Below, piece after piece: positions 30,901-38,735 of a stretch of DNA of 49,757 nucleotides. The first letter of the stretch is position 1. Every line of letters begins with the position of its first letter. A program made the translations under genes and the position numbers. The notes beneath the pieces were generated by a model. The model did no database searches. It was not told the origin of the DNA and saw nothing but the letters and a program-made list of their open reading frames with translations. This DNA comes from a virus: the IMG/VR virus record IMGVR_UViG_3300006875_000032, positions 1-49,757 of that record; one strand, 5' to 3'.

Positions 30901-31628
30901 ATCCAACCGGCATAATCAGGGGCGTTTGGCGTTGCTAGGCGTGTTCCTGTAGGCTGGCCATATGCGTCATATTGCTGCACTAAAACCTGATTGCCTTGCA
31001 TCCCGATGGCGCGTTCTGCAACGACATCTTCACCCTTATCCAACTGCCTAATGCTTGGCTCAGTGCCTATATCACGCTGTAAGGTGCCGGTAAGCATCGT
31101 GCCAAGTGGCATACCAGCCTGCCTGAAATAATCATGCACCTGACTGACTGGGATGCCCATGGCAACCGAAAGGTCCCGATCTGATGCGCCGTATTGCTTA
31201 GCATATAAAGCAATCGCCTGCGGATTGCCGATGTTTTCAGTGACGAATGTTTTTAAGTTAGGGGCGGTATCAGCCACAAGAGTGTGTTTGCCAGTAACAG
31301 GATCAAACACATACTGACCAGCATTAGGGTCTGCTATGTAGCTTGATGAAGCAGGATCATCAGGGTTATAACGGCCTTCCGTCCAGGTATCGCCTCTTGG
31401 ATTACCAAACGCATCAAAACCGCTTTTTTGCAATGCGCCAACACTTGATGTGATGTTATTTAAGGCTCCACTAGCCGGTAGTGCTCCTGCTGTTTGTGAT
31501 GATCCAGATATTGAAGCTTGACTTAATGGGCTAACACTAGCCGAGCCACCAGGAAGAGCACCCGATCCAAGTGCTTGATCATCAAGTTCTTCCTCAGAGG
31601 CTAGACTTTGATAAGTTGGCAGCGCCAT
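27921..31628 (-). CDS. Large virion protein with collagen-like Gly-X-Ser segment, 1235 aa
   Basis: Three parts. Residues 1-725: ejection-protein style, with Ala/Gly-rich stretches (LGATGAAASALGSGAINFAL) and repeated short helical elements (VSQVHDYFRQAGMP, IEQVHDWMVTNGI). Residues 726-1031: about 102 unbroken Gly-X-Y triplets, 99 of them Gly-X-Ser, X varying among Phe, Val, Ile, Ala, Glu, Leu, Tyr. Residues 1032-1235: GEGDGQSDDIPAWLADGEFV and FPADVVSALGNGSTKAGTDK, a C-terminal motif I know from other phage virion proteins. The triplets should form a trimeric collagen-like rod. This is unusual for an ejection-type protein; the gene could instead encode a tail spike or stalk. Confidence 0.7.
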   Translation of the reverse strand: MALPTYQSLASEEELDDQALGSGALPGGSASVSPLSQASISGSSQTAGALPASGALNNITSSVGALQKSGFDAFGNPRGDTWTEGRYNPDDPASSSYIADPNAGQYVFDPVTGKHTLVADTAPNLKTFVTENIGNPQAIALYAKQYGASDRDLSVAMGIPVSQVHDYFRQAGMPLGTMLTGTLQRDIGTEPSIRQLDKGEDVVAERAIGMQGNQVLVQQYDAYGQPTGTRLATPNAPDYAGWIQALGLVLPGALPGVGQAVGSALGATGAAASALGSGAINFALQIAGGANPVDALKSAVISAGTGAIANQVGSMLPTEVASVGKNAITQLITTGKIDPTALATSVGTNFAADALASETGMDKATAGRIITAGMQAMQGNEIGALTSLFRAGTAYDQSRLTPTGGLADYGDLNTQGQQLGANQIALAAKAFIDSKNAGASDDDAFFAATEIDPRIALQGVGGSNLDPYLYREKSGEFLQTQATADPNFVSSMNQLFTNKEPATLTDAIQLFRNTGYSIEQVHDWMVTNGIFDSQKATDILTGMFGSPSDEVITNNQGLVSGAGTDITATTPAAQDTLKTLGGILGLGSEDPDAVYRTLFGGSLGTQGDVAVLGLDQLSNLRDQIEIILDDPELPDDAREEISKMLASVASQEDAARTAASTSVQEDITAAAQLAAAQAASAASDSSASTPGGAEAGVPVISGDLEKGVKTGDEGVSGVSGVTTDEGFSGFSGKSGVSGFSGFSGDSGASGFSGLSGTSGISGFSGISGKSGASGFSGVSGESGGSGFSGFSGESGASGFSGLSGVSGASGFSGVSGESGASGFSGVSGESGASGFSGFSGESGISGFSGFSGESGISGWSGVSGESGASGFSGMSGESGASGFSGFSGESGISGYSGASGISGESGFSGFSGISGESGFSGYSGVSGLSGFSGASGISGISGFSGFSGISGESGYSGASGVSGVSGFSGFSGVSGTSGFSGYSGESGVSGFSGVSGTSGASGFSGFSGISGINGVSGFSGFSGRDGRDGKSVVSAAKSLPAFLLDSELQMLKSSGDTSMKNPLEALIKRVEEMNQIDPSLAAVMSQRLGIQPQQAPTFTYGQESSIDDILGLRQPKVEEPLYAEGGYVEPLRAKPMNLQFMNEGGALGRENFKDGKHVAGEGDGQSDDIPAWLADGEFVFPADVVSALGNGSTKAGTDKLYEMMHQIRARARSTKVKDLPPPAHKSPLDYLKKGK
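28536..29453 (-). repeat. Collagen-like Gly-X-Ser repeat (about 102 triplets)
   Basis: 918 bases, nine-base period, no break in the triplet register. Codons for Gly and Ser vary freely, so the DNA has diverged while the protein pattern was kept, evidence for selection. A second, interrupted block of the same kind lies at the right edge. Confidence 0.9.
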
Positions 31629-31629
31629 T

Positions 31630-31878
31630 TCAATTTGTCCTCGGGTTTACAGCGCCAACCACAGCAGATGCCCAGTCCTGCCAGTCTTCAAAAGCATAAG
31701 GCTCAGGAATGGCTTCGTTGGCAAACACATCAATAGCCTTTAAGCCGGCAGCCCATGACTTCCAATCCATATCAAGGATGGGCACTTGCAGTTGATTAGA
31801 GGCATACAACTCGCACATGAGACATGCCCATGACTCAAAGGTGTGAAACCGCGGATCATAGATCAGTGCTACGCTCAT
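31630..31878 (-). CDS. Small tail-region protein, 82 aa
   Basis: MSVALIYDPRFHTFESWACL, then MDWKSWAAGLKAIDVFANEA and a Trp-rich end FEDWQDWASAVVGAVN. I recognise the YDP..F..W.C.M opening as recurrent between tail hub and ejection genes of short-tailed phages, without a known function. ATGA overlap with the hub gene, 1-base gap to the next. Confidence 0.7.
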   Translation of the reverse strand: MSVALIYDPRFHTFESWACLMCELYASNQLQVPILDMDWKSWAAGLKAIDVFANEAIPEPYAFEDWQDWASAVVGAVNPRTN

Positions 31879-34163
31879 ACGGTATAGCCCCTTACATCGC
31901 CTGTGTCCGCATCCACGATGATCTTGCCCGTTTGATAGTCGCCACCTGCCACATTACTGACAAACTTTAAGCGCAGCAATCGGCGCTGCTCTTTCATGTC
32001 AATCTTGCTTGTTCCTGGCGCAAACGTATACGGACCTGTGATTTTATCCGGTTGATCAGGGTAGGGCCTGCCGACAACATAAAGCTCTAAGTCGCCAGTT
32101 TGGATAAAGTTAGGCTCAACACGCTCAATGCGTGTCCACTTGTTCTCACCCACTGGTGAGTAAGTGGCAGGACCACCCGCAATAACACCGAGATCTGATG
32201 TGATGAAGTAGCTTTCAATGGCTAGTACCGAGGTGCCTTGAATGACATCCTTGCCGTACTCATGCTGCCAAAGCGAAACTTGCTGCATCAGGGTTTGAAC
32301 GGTGATTTGAAAGCCTGAGCCTCCTGCAAGCGTAGCTGTCAATACATCGCCTACGGTATAGCCTGAGCCACGATTATTGATCGTTACTGAAACAACCTTG
32401 CCACCAATAACAACCATGGTGGCCGTAGCTCCTGTGCCGGTCCCTCCGGTCAGCGTTTTATAGCTGTAGGTGGCATCGGTATAAGACGAGCCAGCATTAG
32501 TAATCGTGACGGCATTGATGCTGTCAGCGGTATTAATGTCATAGCCTGCTTGCACGGGAAAGCGAAAGACCTGCGAGAAGTAGCCTGCAGAGCGTTGTGC
32601 TCCCAAGGCTTCTCCGGTGTCATACCAGGTGTTATCTCTGACGTTATAAATCACAGCATCCGTACACTCGGTAGCATCACCTCGAGGGTAGAACCACCAA
32701 ATCTCGCCATATCGTGGGACCTTCGTGGCCCAAATCTTCTGGCGCTGGCTGTAATTTAAGTTGTCAAAGAAATAATTCTGATTAAAAGAATTAGGAATCT
32801 CTTTGGTTACGCCGTTGTAAAGCAAGAAGCGATCAACGCCCGTCCAAAAGTAAATGCCGTCATACTCAATGACTGCCGATGATGATAAGAAAGACGACTG
32901 CGATGTAATGATGTCGTAGCGCCAAAAGGTCGGAGCGGCAAAGTTTGCCGTTCCTGCCACACCTAAAGACTGAGGTGCGTAAGACACCCTAATAAGGCTA
33001 TCAAGGGACCAGAATAATCCTGACGGTGAATTAGAGCCACCACGCACTGGAAGGCCTTGTAGGATCTTTCCTGTGGCTGCATTGACCCGATTGGCGTCAG
33101 CCGATACCCAATCATCAATATCACCTGCTGAACAGTTCCAGATCAGGCCGTCATTGCCGTAAACAAACACATAAGGATGTAATGCAACGACCCCGCCTGA
33201 AATAGAGACTTCATTGTCAAAGGTCAGTGTTGTTGTGGCTGAGATCGTTGCCGCCTGGCTGAGGGTTACTGTCGTTGAGACGACAGATACAACGGTTGTG
33301 CCAGCAGGAATACCAGGACCTTTAACGACTTGACCTGCAGCAATCTTGGTGCTGATAGCGGCCAAAGTGACTGTTGTTGTGCTGTTAAGCACACAGCTAT
33401 CCACCGCGAATAAGCCGGCAGCCCATAAGACTGAGCCTGACAATGGCCCACACAACAAGCGTGTGTTGGTTTCATTATCGATGTCTTGCAGGTCTTGCGA
33501 AGGGTGTGCAAGCAACAGATTCGTGTTTTGATCAACCGAATCAGTAAACGTATCAAACTGCCATGAGTTGTTATCTGAGGCGGTAAACGGCGAATCAATC
33601 GCTGAGATCTGTAACAAGACACCAGAGCCAGCACCACCGAGGTAAGTGTTGGCAATCGTTAAGAACTCACCAGGCACATAACGTACACCGCCACCTGTCA
33701 GGGTAACGGCAGTTACTGCGCCACCTGAAACTGTCACGCTAGCCCTTGCGCCACTGCCAGTTCCTGAAGTGCTGTAAGCCAAAGGCACATTGGTGTATGA
33801 GCCGTTGGTATAACCGCTACCTGCCGTGGTAATACTTACCGTTGTGACAGGTCCTGCAAAGCTAAAGTCCGTAACGCCAGCGCCGACACCATTGTTGTTA
33901 ATGGGTACGACCTGTAAGCCGTCTGAATAGCCGCTGTAGACGTTGTTATAAAGGCTTCGTACAACAACAAAAACCCCTCGAGAGGGGCCTGCAAGGTTGT
34001 TGACAATTTCTCGATAGCCGCCCATCTTTCTTGGCCGAGCCAGTTCGCCACCAAACTTCTGGAATCGCACCCAGCGTCCATCGGTGTAATACTCTTTATC
34101 AAAGAGCGTCCCATCCCGCTGAATGCCGGGGCGGGTATCAAGGGCAAAGACCTTTTTTGTCAA
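31875..34163 (-). CDS. Tail hub / DNA-stabilisation protein (P22 gp10-like)
   Basis: 762 residues. The framework (RWVRFQKFGGELARPRKMGG, HPYVFVYGNDGLIWNCSAGD, RYGEIWWFYPRGDATECTDA, VYN-type turns, ending in IDMKEQRRLLRLKFVSN) fits the beta-propeller-like hubs that close the portal channel in P22-type tails. Two inserted beta modules share a motif: ITTAGSGYTNGSY...GAVTAVTLTGGG and ITNAGSSYTDATY...GKVVSVTINNRGSGYTVGD. A third insert reads VKGPGIPAGTTVVSVV. The inserts probably decorate the tail surface. Confidence 0.7.
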   Translation of the reverse strand: MTKKVFALDTRPGIQRDGTLFDKEYYTDGRWVRFQKFGGELARPRKMGGYREIVNNLAGPSRGVFVVVRSLYNNVYSGYSDGLQVVPINNNGVGAGVTDFSFAGPVTTVSITTAGSGYTNGSYTNVPLAYSTSGTGSGARASVTVSGGAVTAVTLTGGGVRYVPGEFLTIANTYLGGAGSGVLLQISAIDSPFTASDNNSWQFDTFTDSVDQNTNLLLAHPSQDLQDIDNETNTRLLCGPLSGSVLWAAGLFAVDSCVLNSTTTVTLAAISTKIAAGQVVKGPGIPAGTTVVSVVSTTVTLSQAATISATTTLTFDNEVSISGGVVALHPYVFVYGNDGLIWNCSAGDIDDWVSADANRVNAATGKILQGLPVRGGSNSPSGLFWSLDSLIRVSYAPQSLGVAGTANFAAPTFWRYDIITSQSSFLSSSAVIEYDGIYFWTGVDRFLLYNGVTKEIPNSFNQNYFFDNLNYSQRQKIWATKVPRYGEIWWFYPRGDATECTDAVIYNVRDNTWYDTGEALGAQRSAGYFSQVFRFPVQAGYDINTADSINAVTITNAGSSYTDATYSYKTLTGGTGTGATATMVVIGGKVVSVTINNRGSGYTVGDVLTATLAGGSGFQITVQTLMQQVSLWQHEYGKDVIQGTSVLAIESYFITSDLGVIAGGPATYSPVGENKWTRIERVEPNFIQTGDLELYVVGRPYPDQPDKITGPYTFAPGTSKIDMKEQRRLLRLKFVSNVAGGDYQTGKIIVDADTGDVRGYTV

Positions 34164-35398
34164 AACGTGCCCCCAGAAATGCCACCTGTAAAGTTGCCCG
34201 TGCCAGTGACTGCAAGCCCTGTGGTGTTGACCTCAGCAATAAGACTGCCACCCACTGAAATGCCAAATCGACTTGAGCCAGGCCGATAAATACCTGTATT
34301 TGTTTCGCTTGCAAAGTTCAGTGAGGGACTTGCAGCCGTACCATTGACCAAACTGATAGCCGTACCGCCAGCAATCGCTGTATTGGCGTTTAAGAGGTTC
34401 GTACCATCACAGATTAGGGTTGCCTGTCCTGAGGCTGGAACGGTTGCTGTAGCCCCTCCGGATATACCTGTAGACACCGTTAAGGTAAAGATGCCTGCAG
34501 AGCACTGGTTACTAATCACATACAGATTAACAATCGGCGGGACAATGATTGTCACATTACCCGTCAAGGTGCCGTTGTAGATCTGGATCGTATTGGAAGC
34601 TTCATTGGCAGTCAGCGTGTAAGTGCCTGTTGTGACAGTTTTGGTAAGTGCTGAGAATTCAAACTGCGTACTGACACCAAAGCCAACCGTCACAAAGGTC
34701 GTGCCTGTGCAGACAATAAAGGCCGACTCATTGGGATTGAAGTCTTTTGTTGAGGCGCCATCAATCAGTTCGCCTGAATTACCACTAACCGTTAGGGTGC
34801 CTGAGCCGCTGTTTTTAACCAGGAAGAACCAGTTATTGCCCACTGTTGTTGCAAGCGGCAATGTGGTTGTAGCGGTACCGCCTGTCCACACATAAGTCTT
34901 TGCACGATCGCCATCAACAAAGGTCTGATTGGCAACCACTGAGGCAACAGGATGGCTTTGATTGAGCGTAGCGCCTACTGCTAGAAGTCCAGCACCAGCC
35001 AGGGTGGCAGCATCTGCTGACGAGGTGCCAGCGCCAAACTGCACATTCGCCCAAGTGCCATAGACGTTGCTGTTGTCAGTCAGGTAGATGTATTTGGCAA
35101 CGCCTGAAGCAACCGTAATGATCGTGCTATTGCCATCATAAGTCTTTACCGTGATGGTATTGGCACCCGTGTTACGGATAAGAGCGTCTTGGCCTACCGA
35201 AACCTGATTAGCAGGTGGCATACGAAGTTCATACGCACCCGAGGACGTAACGTCCATGATGCGTGCTGCCGGTGTTTCGGTGCTCAGGTTGCCATTAATA
35301 GGCCAAACAAGCTGTAAGTTGCCTGTCAGCGATATTTGCTCGTAGGAAACGTCCGTCGGCTGTACAACGTCGCCTGTGAAGGGGCTTACATAGCTCAT
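34160..35398 (-). CDS. Tail fibre or tail appendage protein, 412 aa
   Basis: MSYVSPFTGDVVQPTDVSYE opens the protein. The rest is Thr/Gly/Val-rich beta structure with repeating strand-turn units (TGANTITVKTYDG, NSGSGTLTVSGNSGELIDGA, TGTGNFTGGISGGTF), as in trimeric phage fibres. No catalytic motif and no C-terminal peptidase domain. Between adaptor and hub genes, so an inner fibre or appendage is likely. Confidence 0.7.
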   Translation of the reverse strand: MSYVSPFTGDVVQPTDVSYEQISLTGNLQLVWPINGNLSTETPAARIMDVTSSGAYELRMPPANQVSVGQDALIRNTGANTITVKTYDGNSTIITVASGVAKYIYLTDNSNVYGTWANVQFGAGTSSADAATLAGAGLLAVGATLNQSHPVASVVANQTFVDGDRAKTYVWTGGTATTTLPLATTVGNNWFFLVKNSGSGTLTVSGNSGELIDGASTKDFNPNESAFIVCTGTTFVTVGFGVSTQFEFSALTKTVTTGTYTLTANEASNTIQIYNGTLTGNVTIIVPPIVNLYVISNQCSAGIFTLTVSTGISGGATATVPASGQATLICDGTNLLNANTAIAGGTAISLVNGTAASPSLNFASETNTGIYRPGSSRFGISVGGSLIAEVNTTGLAVTGTGNFTGGISGGTF

Positions 35399-35400
35399 GA

Positions 35401-36036
35401 TTAACTATCCGCGGCAATGGCCTGACGATCTGCGATACGCAGCTTGTCTTCAGCCATGAGGGTTTGAATGATGGCGTCGTACTGAGCCTGCCATAACGGA
35501 GTGCGCTCGTCGTTTTTAAGGAAGGGCATTGCTTGCAAGAGCGAGCCATATAAGAGTGCTTGGGGTGCGTATACCGTAAACCAGTTCGTTTGATTGGCTG
35601 AACTCAGCGGCTGGACACGCTCGTAGTACAAGACCTCAAAGTTGTAGGCAAGCGTTGGTGTTGGGGCTATGAACCAGTGCGTGTAGTCGTAATCACAATA
35701 AAACTTTGGAACACCCGTCTGAGTAGGATCGGGCCAGTATTCACGCAGGTACTCGTACTTGCGCAGCAAGATGGGGTAGCGCTTGCCTGCAACCGTGATG
35801 TTCATAGACACGGTTTTATGCCAACGTGCTGGCTTGTCGATAATTGGATTAGCAGCCGTCAATGTGTTGGACTGTACGGTCAGGTTCCCAAGGAACTTAA
35901 TTTGGCTTGCAATGACTTGCTCAGCCAGCCCAATAAATGTGGGGATGCGATCGATGGTAGCGTCGTCTGTGCGCTCCAGATATTGCTGGATGTCAAGCAC
36001 CAGACTGTCGTAAGTCATTGCATAGGCGACTGTCAT
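35401..36036 (-). CDS. Head-tail adaptor protein
   Basis: 211 residues from ATG 36036 (TAATG junction with the gene before it, AAGG 8 bases up). The helical N-terminus MTYDSLVLDIQQYLERTDDA, then FIGLAEQVIASQIKFLGNLT, KRYPILLRKYEYLREYWPDP, and FYCDYDYTHWFIAPTPTLAY, FEVLYYERVQPLS match the adaptor family of short-tailed phages (SU10-type), which joins portal to tail. Size and position next to the hub are as expected. Confidence 0.8.
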   Translation of the reverse strand: MTVAYAMTYDSLVLDIQQYLERTDDATIDRIPTFIGLAEQVIASQIKFLGNLTVQSNTLTAANPIIDKPARWHKTVSMNITVAGKRYPILLRKYEYLREYWPDPTQTGVPKFYCDYDYTHWFIAPTPTLAYNFEVLYYERVQPLSSANQTNWFTVYAPQALLYGSLLQAMPFLKNDERTPLWQAQYDAIIQTLMAEDKLRIADRQAIAADS

Positions 36037-36428
36037 TACCACACCTTCTTCTTAATCGATTCGGGCTGGGGCACGAACTGCTTGCCTTGCCGCATTCCTT
36101 CACGCTTGGCTCGAGTTGTTGCCGCGTATTCAGAAGGTGTGAGCTTCTCTCGTGCTGCCTTGGGCAAGTAACGCTCGCCGGTTGCCTTGGGTCCTTGAGT
36201 GCTGGGTTTACCACTTCGTGTTCCCCAGTCCTCTTTGGTCCACTTTGAGAGCGAATTATCCGCTTTTTTAGGCCCTTTGTAACCCCCGCCCGAGGCTTTG
36301 TACTTCTGGGTGGCTAATTGGGCCTTACGGGCGCTCCACTGGCCTGGATTACCCCCTTTGCCGGATGCTTTAACAGAAGCAACGATGCGCTTCCATTTGG
36401 CCGGATCTGACTTGGTTGCTGAACTCAT
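36036..36428 (-). CDS. DUF5872-type basic protein, 130 aa
   Basis: Very Lys/Arg-rich: MSSATKSDPAKWKRIVASVK, then ARKAQLATQKYKASGGGYKG and the conserved WTKEDWGTRSGKPSTQ, GERYLPKAARE. This matches a family of unknown function found in phages and elsewhere (DUF5872). It may bind DNA inside the virion or late in assembly. ATGA overlap with the lysozyme gene before it. Confidence 0.75.
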   Translation of the reverse strand: MSSATKSDPAKWKRIVASVKASGKGGNPGQWSARKAQLATQKYKASGGGYKGPKKADNSLSKWTKEDWGTRSGKPSTQGPKATGERYLPKAAREKLTPSEYAATTRAKREGMRQGKQFVPQPESIKKKVW

Positions 36429-36892
36429 CGCATTAACGCGGCCTCAGCCGCCCTCCTACGGGTTAGTCCTGGCAAAACCCTGCCAGCGGCTTTATTCCAC
36501 TTCAGGCATTCATCCGCGGCACCATCCCAGTTATTAGCGTCAATACGCTTCTTGAAGGTGCTGACCCTGTAATTGCCAAGGCCACAGTTATAGGCCCAGC
36601 TTGTAACCGCTGCCATGCGCCTTGGGAGCGCTTTAGAGAGGCCTGGTGACATCTTAAGCAGTCCGCGTACAAAATACTCAACGTGATGGTCTAAAGCGTC
36701 CTCGCACTGCTCAAGCGTCCAGATAGTTCCAGGATTGATGTCTGGGCCTGTAGCACCCCAGCCAATCGTCCAAGGATGTCCTCTGGTACCGGGATCGGGA
36801 TAGGCTTGAACTCGTCCATCAGGCAGACGCTTTGCCAGCCCTTCAAAGGGCTTGATCAGTACATCTTTGCAAAGCTTCTTTGCCTCATTCAC
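36425..36892 (-). CDS. Endolysin, T4-type lysozyme (GH24)
   Basis: Cuts peptidoglycan at the end of infection. Catalytic region: KPFEGLAKRLPDGRVQAYPD then GTRGHPWTIGWGAT gives the Glu, Asp, Thr triad; an insertion of about seven residues separates Glu from Asp compared with the usual spacing. The rest, MAAVTSWAYNCGLGNYRVST and KWNKAAGRVLPGLTRRRAAE, is typical GH24. There is no signal peptide. The frame opens with TTG at 36907; GTG 36892, eight bases after GAGA, is my choice. It follows the holin cassette. Confidence 0.88.
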   Translation of the reverse strand: MNEAKKLCKDVLIKPFEGLAKRLPDGRVQAYPDPGTRGHPWTIGWGATGPDINPGTIWTLEQCEDALDHHVEYFVRGLLKMSPGLSKALPRRMAAVTSWAYNCGLGNYRVSTFKKRIDANNWDGAADECLKWNKAAGRVLPGLTRRRAAEAALMR

Positions 36893-37067
36893 TAGATTTC
36901 TCAGCAATCAATCGGTTAACGTGTTCCCACAGCGCATGGATCTGCCTATCGTGATCCTTTTCCAGGTAATCAAGCCGCGTCTTAATGGTCACGGCATAGA
37001 CGGCTACGCCAACAAGCGCAACCCCCAAGAACCAAACCCTTGCGAGGGAATCGATCAAGGCTTCCAT
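36885..37067 (-). CDS. Lysis-cassette membrane protein, 60 aa
   Basis: MEALIDSLARVWFLGVALVG with VAVYAVTIKTR gives one membrane helix near the N-terminus; the rest (LDYLEKDHDRQIHALWEHVN) is a periplasmic- or cytoplasmic-type helix. Between holin and endolysin genes, so a holin partner or spanin-like role is likely, although the short soluble part is smaller than in usual i-spanins. TAATG start junction. Confidence 0.65.
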   Translation of the reverse strand: MEALIDSLARVWFLGVALVGVAVYAVTIKTRLDYLEKDHDRQIHALWEHVNRLIAEKSSE

Positions 37068-37555
37068 TACCCACCTTTTTGGTACTTCTCTATGCTTCTC
37101 CCGACAAACCAAAAACTGATCATCATGTTCAGCATGGCAAAGTCATCCTCGTCGTAGGATTTGGTGAGAACCTCAGCCCAGTTGGCATTGGTCTGGAAGG
37201 CTATCGTCAAGCCAGCAGCCTTGACAGCCACATATACGCCAAATGCAATCCAAGTAAGACCGGGGCGGGTAATAGCAGTGATAAAAGAAGCCAGCCAGCC
37301 AGCCTCTTTTGCTGTTTGGGCCTGTTCCTTAAAAGCCTCCTTAATCGTGTCCATTTGCGAGATCGAGTAGTCCACATACTTCTCCTCCATCTTGAACTCG
37401 CCCCTCATTTTTTCGAGGTCGGTTTGAAGCTGGAACATACTCAACTCATGCTGGCGCTCGTTCTTCTTGTCCAAGAACTTCAGGACTTCCGGGGCGAGGC
37501 GGAAGATACCGCCGAAGATGGAACCAAGAAGACCGCCGCTTAGCAGATCAAACAT
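37067..37555 (-). CDS. Three-helix holin (GTA holin type)
   Basis: 162 residues. An amphipathic N-terminus (LLSGGLLGSIFGGIFRLAPE) and a charged helix RQHELSMFQLQTDLEKMRGE lead to membrane segments LASFITAITRPGLTWIAFGV, YVAVKAAGLTIAF and FAMLNMMISFWFVGRSIEKY. This is the pattern of the GTA_holin_3TM family. It should form the membrane lesion that releases or triggers the endolysin. Operon: XhlA-like, membrane protein, this gene, 60-residue protein, lysozyme. Confidence 0.8.
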   Translation of the reverse strand: MFDLLSGGLLGSIFGGIFRLAPEVLKFLDKKNERQHELSMFQLQTDLEKMRGEFKMEEKYVDYSISQMDTIKEAFKEQAQTAKEAGWLASFITAITRPGLTWIAFGVYVAVKAAGLTIAFQTNANWAEVLTKSYDEDDFAMLNMMISFWFVGRSIEKYQKGG

Positions 37556-37557
37556 AA

Positions 37558-37974
37558 TTATCCCTTGGCCGTTACGATGTCCTGACCTTTTTTGACCGTT
37601 ACTTTGCTGCCTTCAACGTCAACCTGCATGGGTTGCTCGGCACGGTCCAGTTTGTCAAGACGATGGATAAGGTCTTTAATAACTTCAAACTCAGGCTTCT
37701 CTTGCTTGGCTGCGGTTCCCGCAATGCCGTTAAGCATCTGAATAAGTGCAGTAAGTGAAGCGCCAAGCAAGCCCATTACAGCGGCGATCTTTTCGCCTTC
37801 AAGGAAAAGAGATGCACCAACACCCACGAGTACGATTAGGAAGATATACAGTAAGCCGTCTTCACCGATGGCTTTACCTGCTACTTCTTTGGCCGAGTCT
37901 TGTGCTTTAAGCTCATCAAGCCTAATTCTGGCCTGGGCTTTAAGCACCGCTAGTTCGTGAGTTTTGTCGTCCAT
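37558..37974 (-). CDS. Membrane protein of lysis cassette, 138 aa
   Basis: A charged N-terminal helix (KTHELAVLKAQARIRLDELK), two membrane segments LLYIFLIVLVGVGASLFLEG and KIAAVMGLLGASLTALIQML, and a soluble end VDVEGSKVTVKKGQDIVTAKG (KxVTV beta strands). Two-helix form and context suggest a second holin or antiholin. TGATG junction with the gene before it and 2-base gap to the next. Confidence 0.7.
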   Translation of the reverse strand: MDDKTHELAVLKAQARIRLDELKAQDSAKEVAGKAIGEDGLLYIFLIVLVGVGASLFLEGEKIAAVMGLLGASLTALIQMLNGIAGTAAKQEKPEFEVIKDLIHRLDKLDRAEQPMQVDVEGSKVTVKKGQDIVTAKG

Positions 37975-38189
37975 CAGATACCCAATAGCTTTTTAACAAA
38001 CTCAGCCGCAGCGCCAGGGCCGAGCAGCACTGCAGCAAACACCGCAATGATCCAATACTCAATCTTAGTCATGCGCTTATCGCCGTTGTTAAGCTGATCA
38101 GTTATCGCTTGATAACGGTTAGCGCACTCCTTCTCATGGGCGCTCATTCTGGCTTCTAGCACGGCATGTCTCGTCTCAATCGAGTCCAT
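37974..38189 (-). CDS. XhlA-like hemolysin-type protein, 71 aa
   Basis: ETRHAVLEARMSAHEKECAN then RYQAITDQLNNGDKRMTKIE is the helical cytoplasmic part, and YWIIAVFAAVLLGPGAAAEF the single C-terminal membrane anchor, as in the XhlA family of phage lysis proteins. First gene of the lysis cassette. No clear ribosome site precedes the ATG; a 15-codon frame in the 58-base gap upstream may couple it, but that is unproven. Confidence 0.75.
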   Translation of the reverse strand: MDSIETRHAVLEARMSAHEKECANRYQAITDQLNNGDKRMTKIEYWIIAVFAAVLLGPGAAAEFVKKLLGI

Positions 38190-38247
38190 AGTTCATTAGG
38201 CGGCCTGTCGTTGATACATTGCGCTACAAATCAGGGTAAGCATTATG

Positions 38248-38406
38248 TCAGCCTCGCGTTTCTTGCTGCGAAACTTGTGGCACAACCTGAGCCTTCAGCT
38301 TGTCAATCAATACGACTACCTGAACGTAAGGCATAGCACCCAAAGCATTCAAAATGCTATTGACTTCATTAAGGGTCAATTCAAGATTGACAACTTGATT
38401 GTTCAA
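38248..38406 (-). CDS. Small protein with TTG start, 52 aa
   Basis: TTG at 38406 has GGAG about 8-11 bases upstream, in the last codons of the preceding gene. It reads NNQVVNLELTLNEVNSILNA, LGAMPYVQVVVLIDKLKAQV and a polar end. The NLELTL.EVN.ILNALG..P..QV pattern is a recurrent small late protein of phages, function unknown. It explains the apparent 220-base gap before the lysis cassette. Confidence 0.65.
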   Translation of the reverse strand: MNNQVVNLELTLNEVNSILNALGAMPYVQVVVLIDKLKAQVVPQVSQQETRG

Positions 38407-38409
38407 CGC

Positions 38410-38730
38410 TCAACTCCAAGGAAGGGTCGCCTTAACGGCAACTGGAACTTTTTGCCCGTCTATTTGAGCTTGCACTTCTTGCTCAATAGCAACAACCCTT
38501 TCTGGCTCAAGAGCCTCTTTGGTCCAGGCAATAGCCTGATCATGCGTTAATTGATCGTATGGCAAGAAATTATTTAAGTCGGCAGGTTTCAAAACAACCG
38601 AATAATTTACGGATGCTGTAAGGTCACCTTCTTTGCCATGAACTGTAAAGTTACTTAATGTGACCGTATTTGGGCCAGGGCTTTGTGCCACCTTAAGGGC
38701 CTCAATCTTCCATGTGAATGCCATCATCAA
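38410..38730 (-). CDS. DUF7936-like virion-region protein, 106 aa
   Basis: AFTWKIEALKVAQSPGPNTV, TLSNFTVHGKEGDLTASVNY, SVVLKPADLNNFLPYDQLTH and a closing helix with VVAIEQEVQAQIDGQK. This is a small beta-then-alpha protein common in fibre regions of environmental phages. AGGA precedes tandem ATGs (38730/38727). Function unknown. Confidence 0.65.
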   Translation of the reverse strand: MMMAFTWKIEALKVAQSPGPNTVTLSNFTVHGKEGDLTASVNYSVVLKPADLNNFLPYDQLTHDQAIAWTKEALEPERVVAIEQEVQAQIDGQKVPVAVKATLPWS

Positions 38731-38735
38731 TTCCT

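Noticed and set aside
38198-38243. 15-codon frame (MLTLICSAMYQRQAA) before the XhlA-like gene
   Set aside because: Fits a coupling peptide by position but is too short to support from sequence alone.
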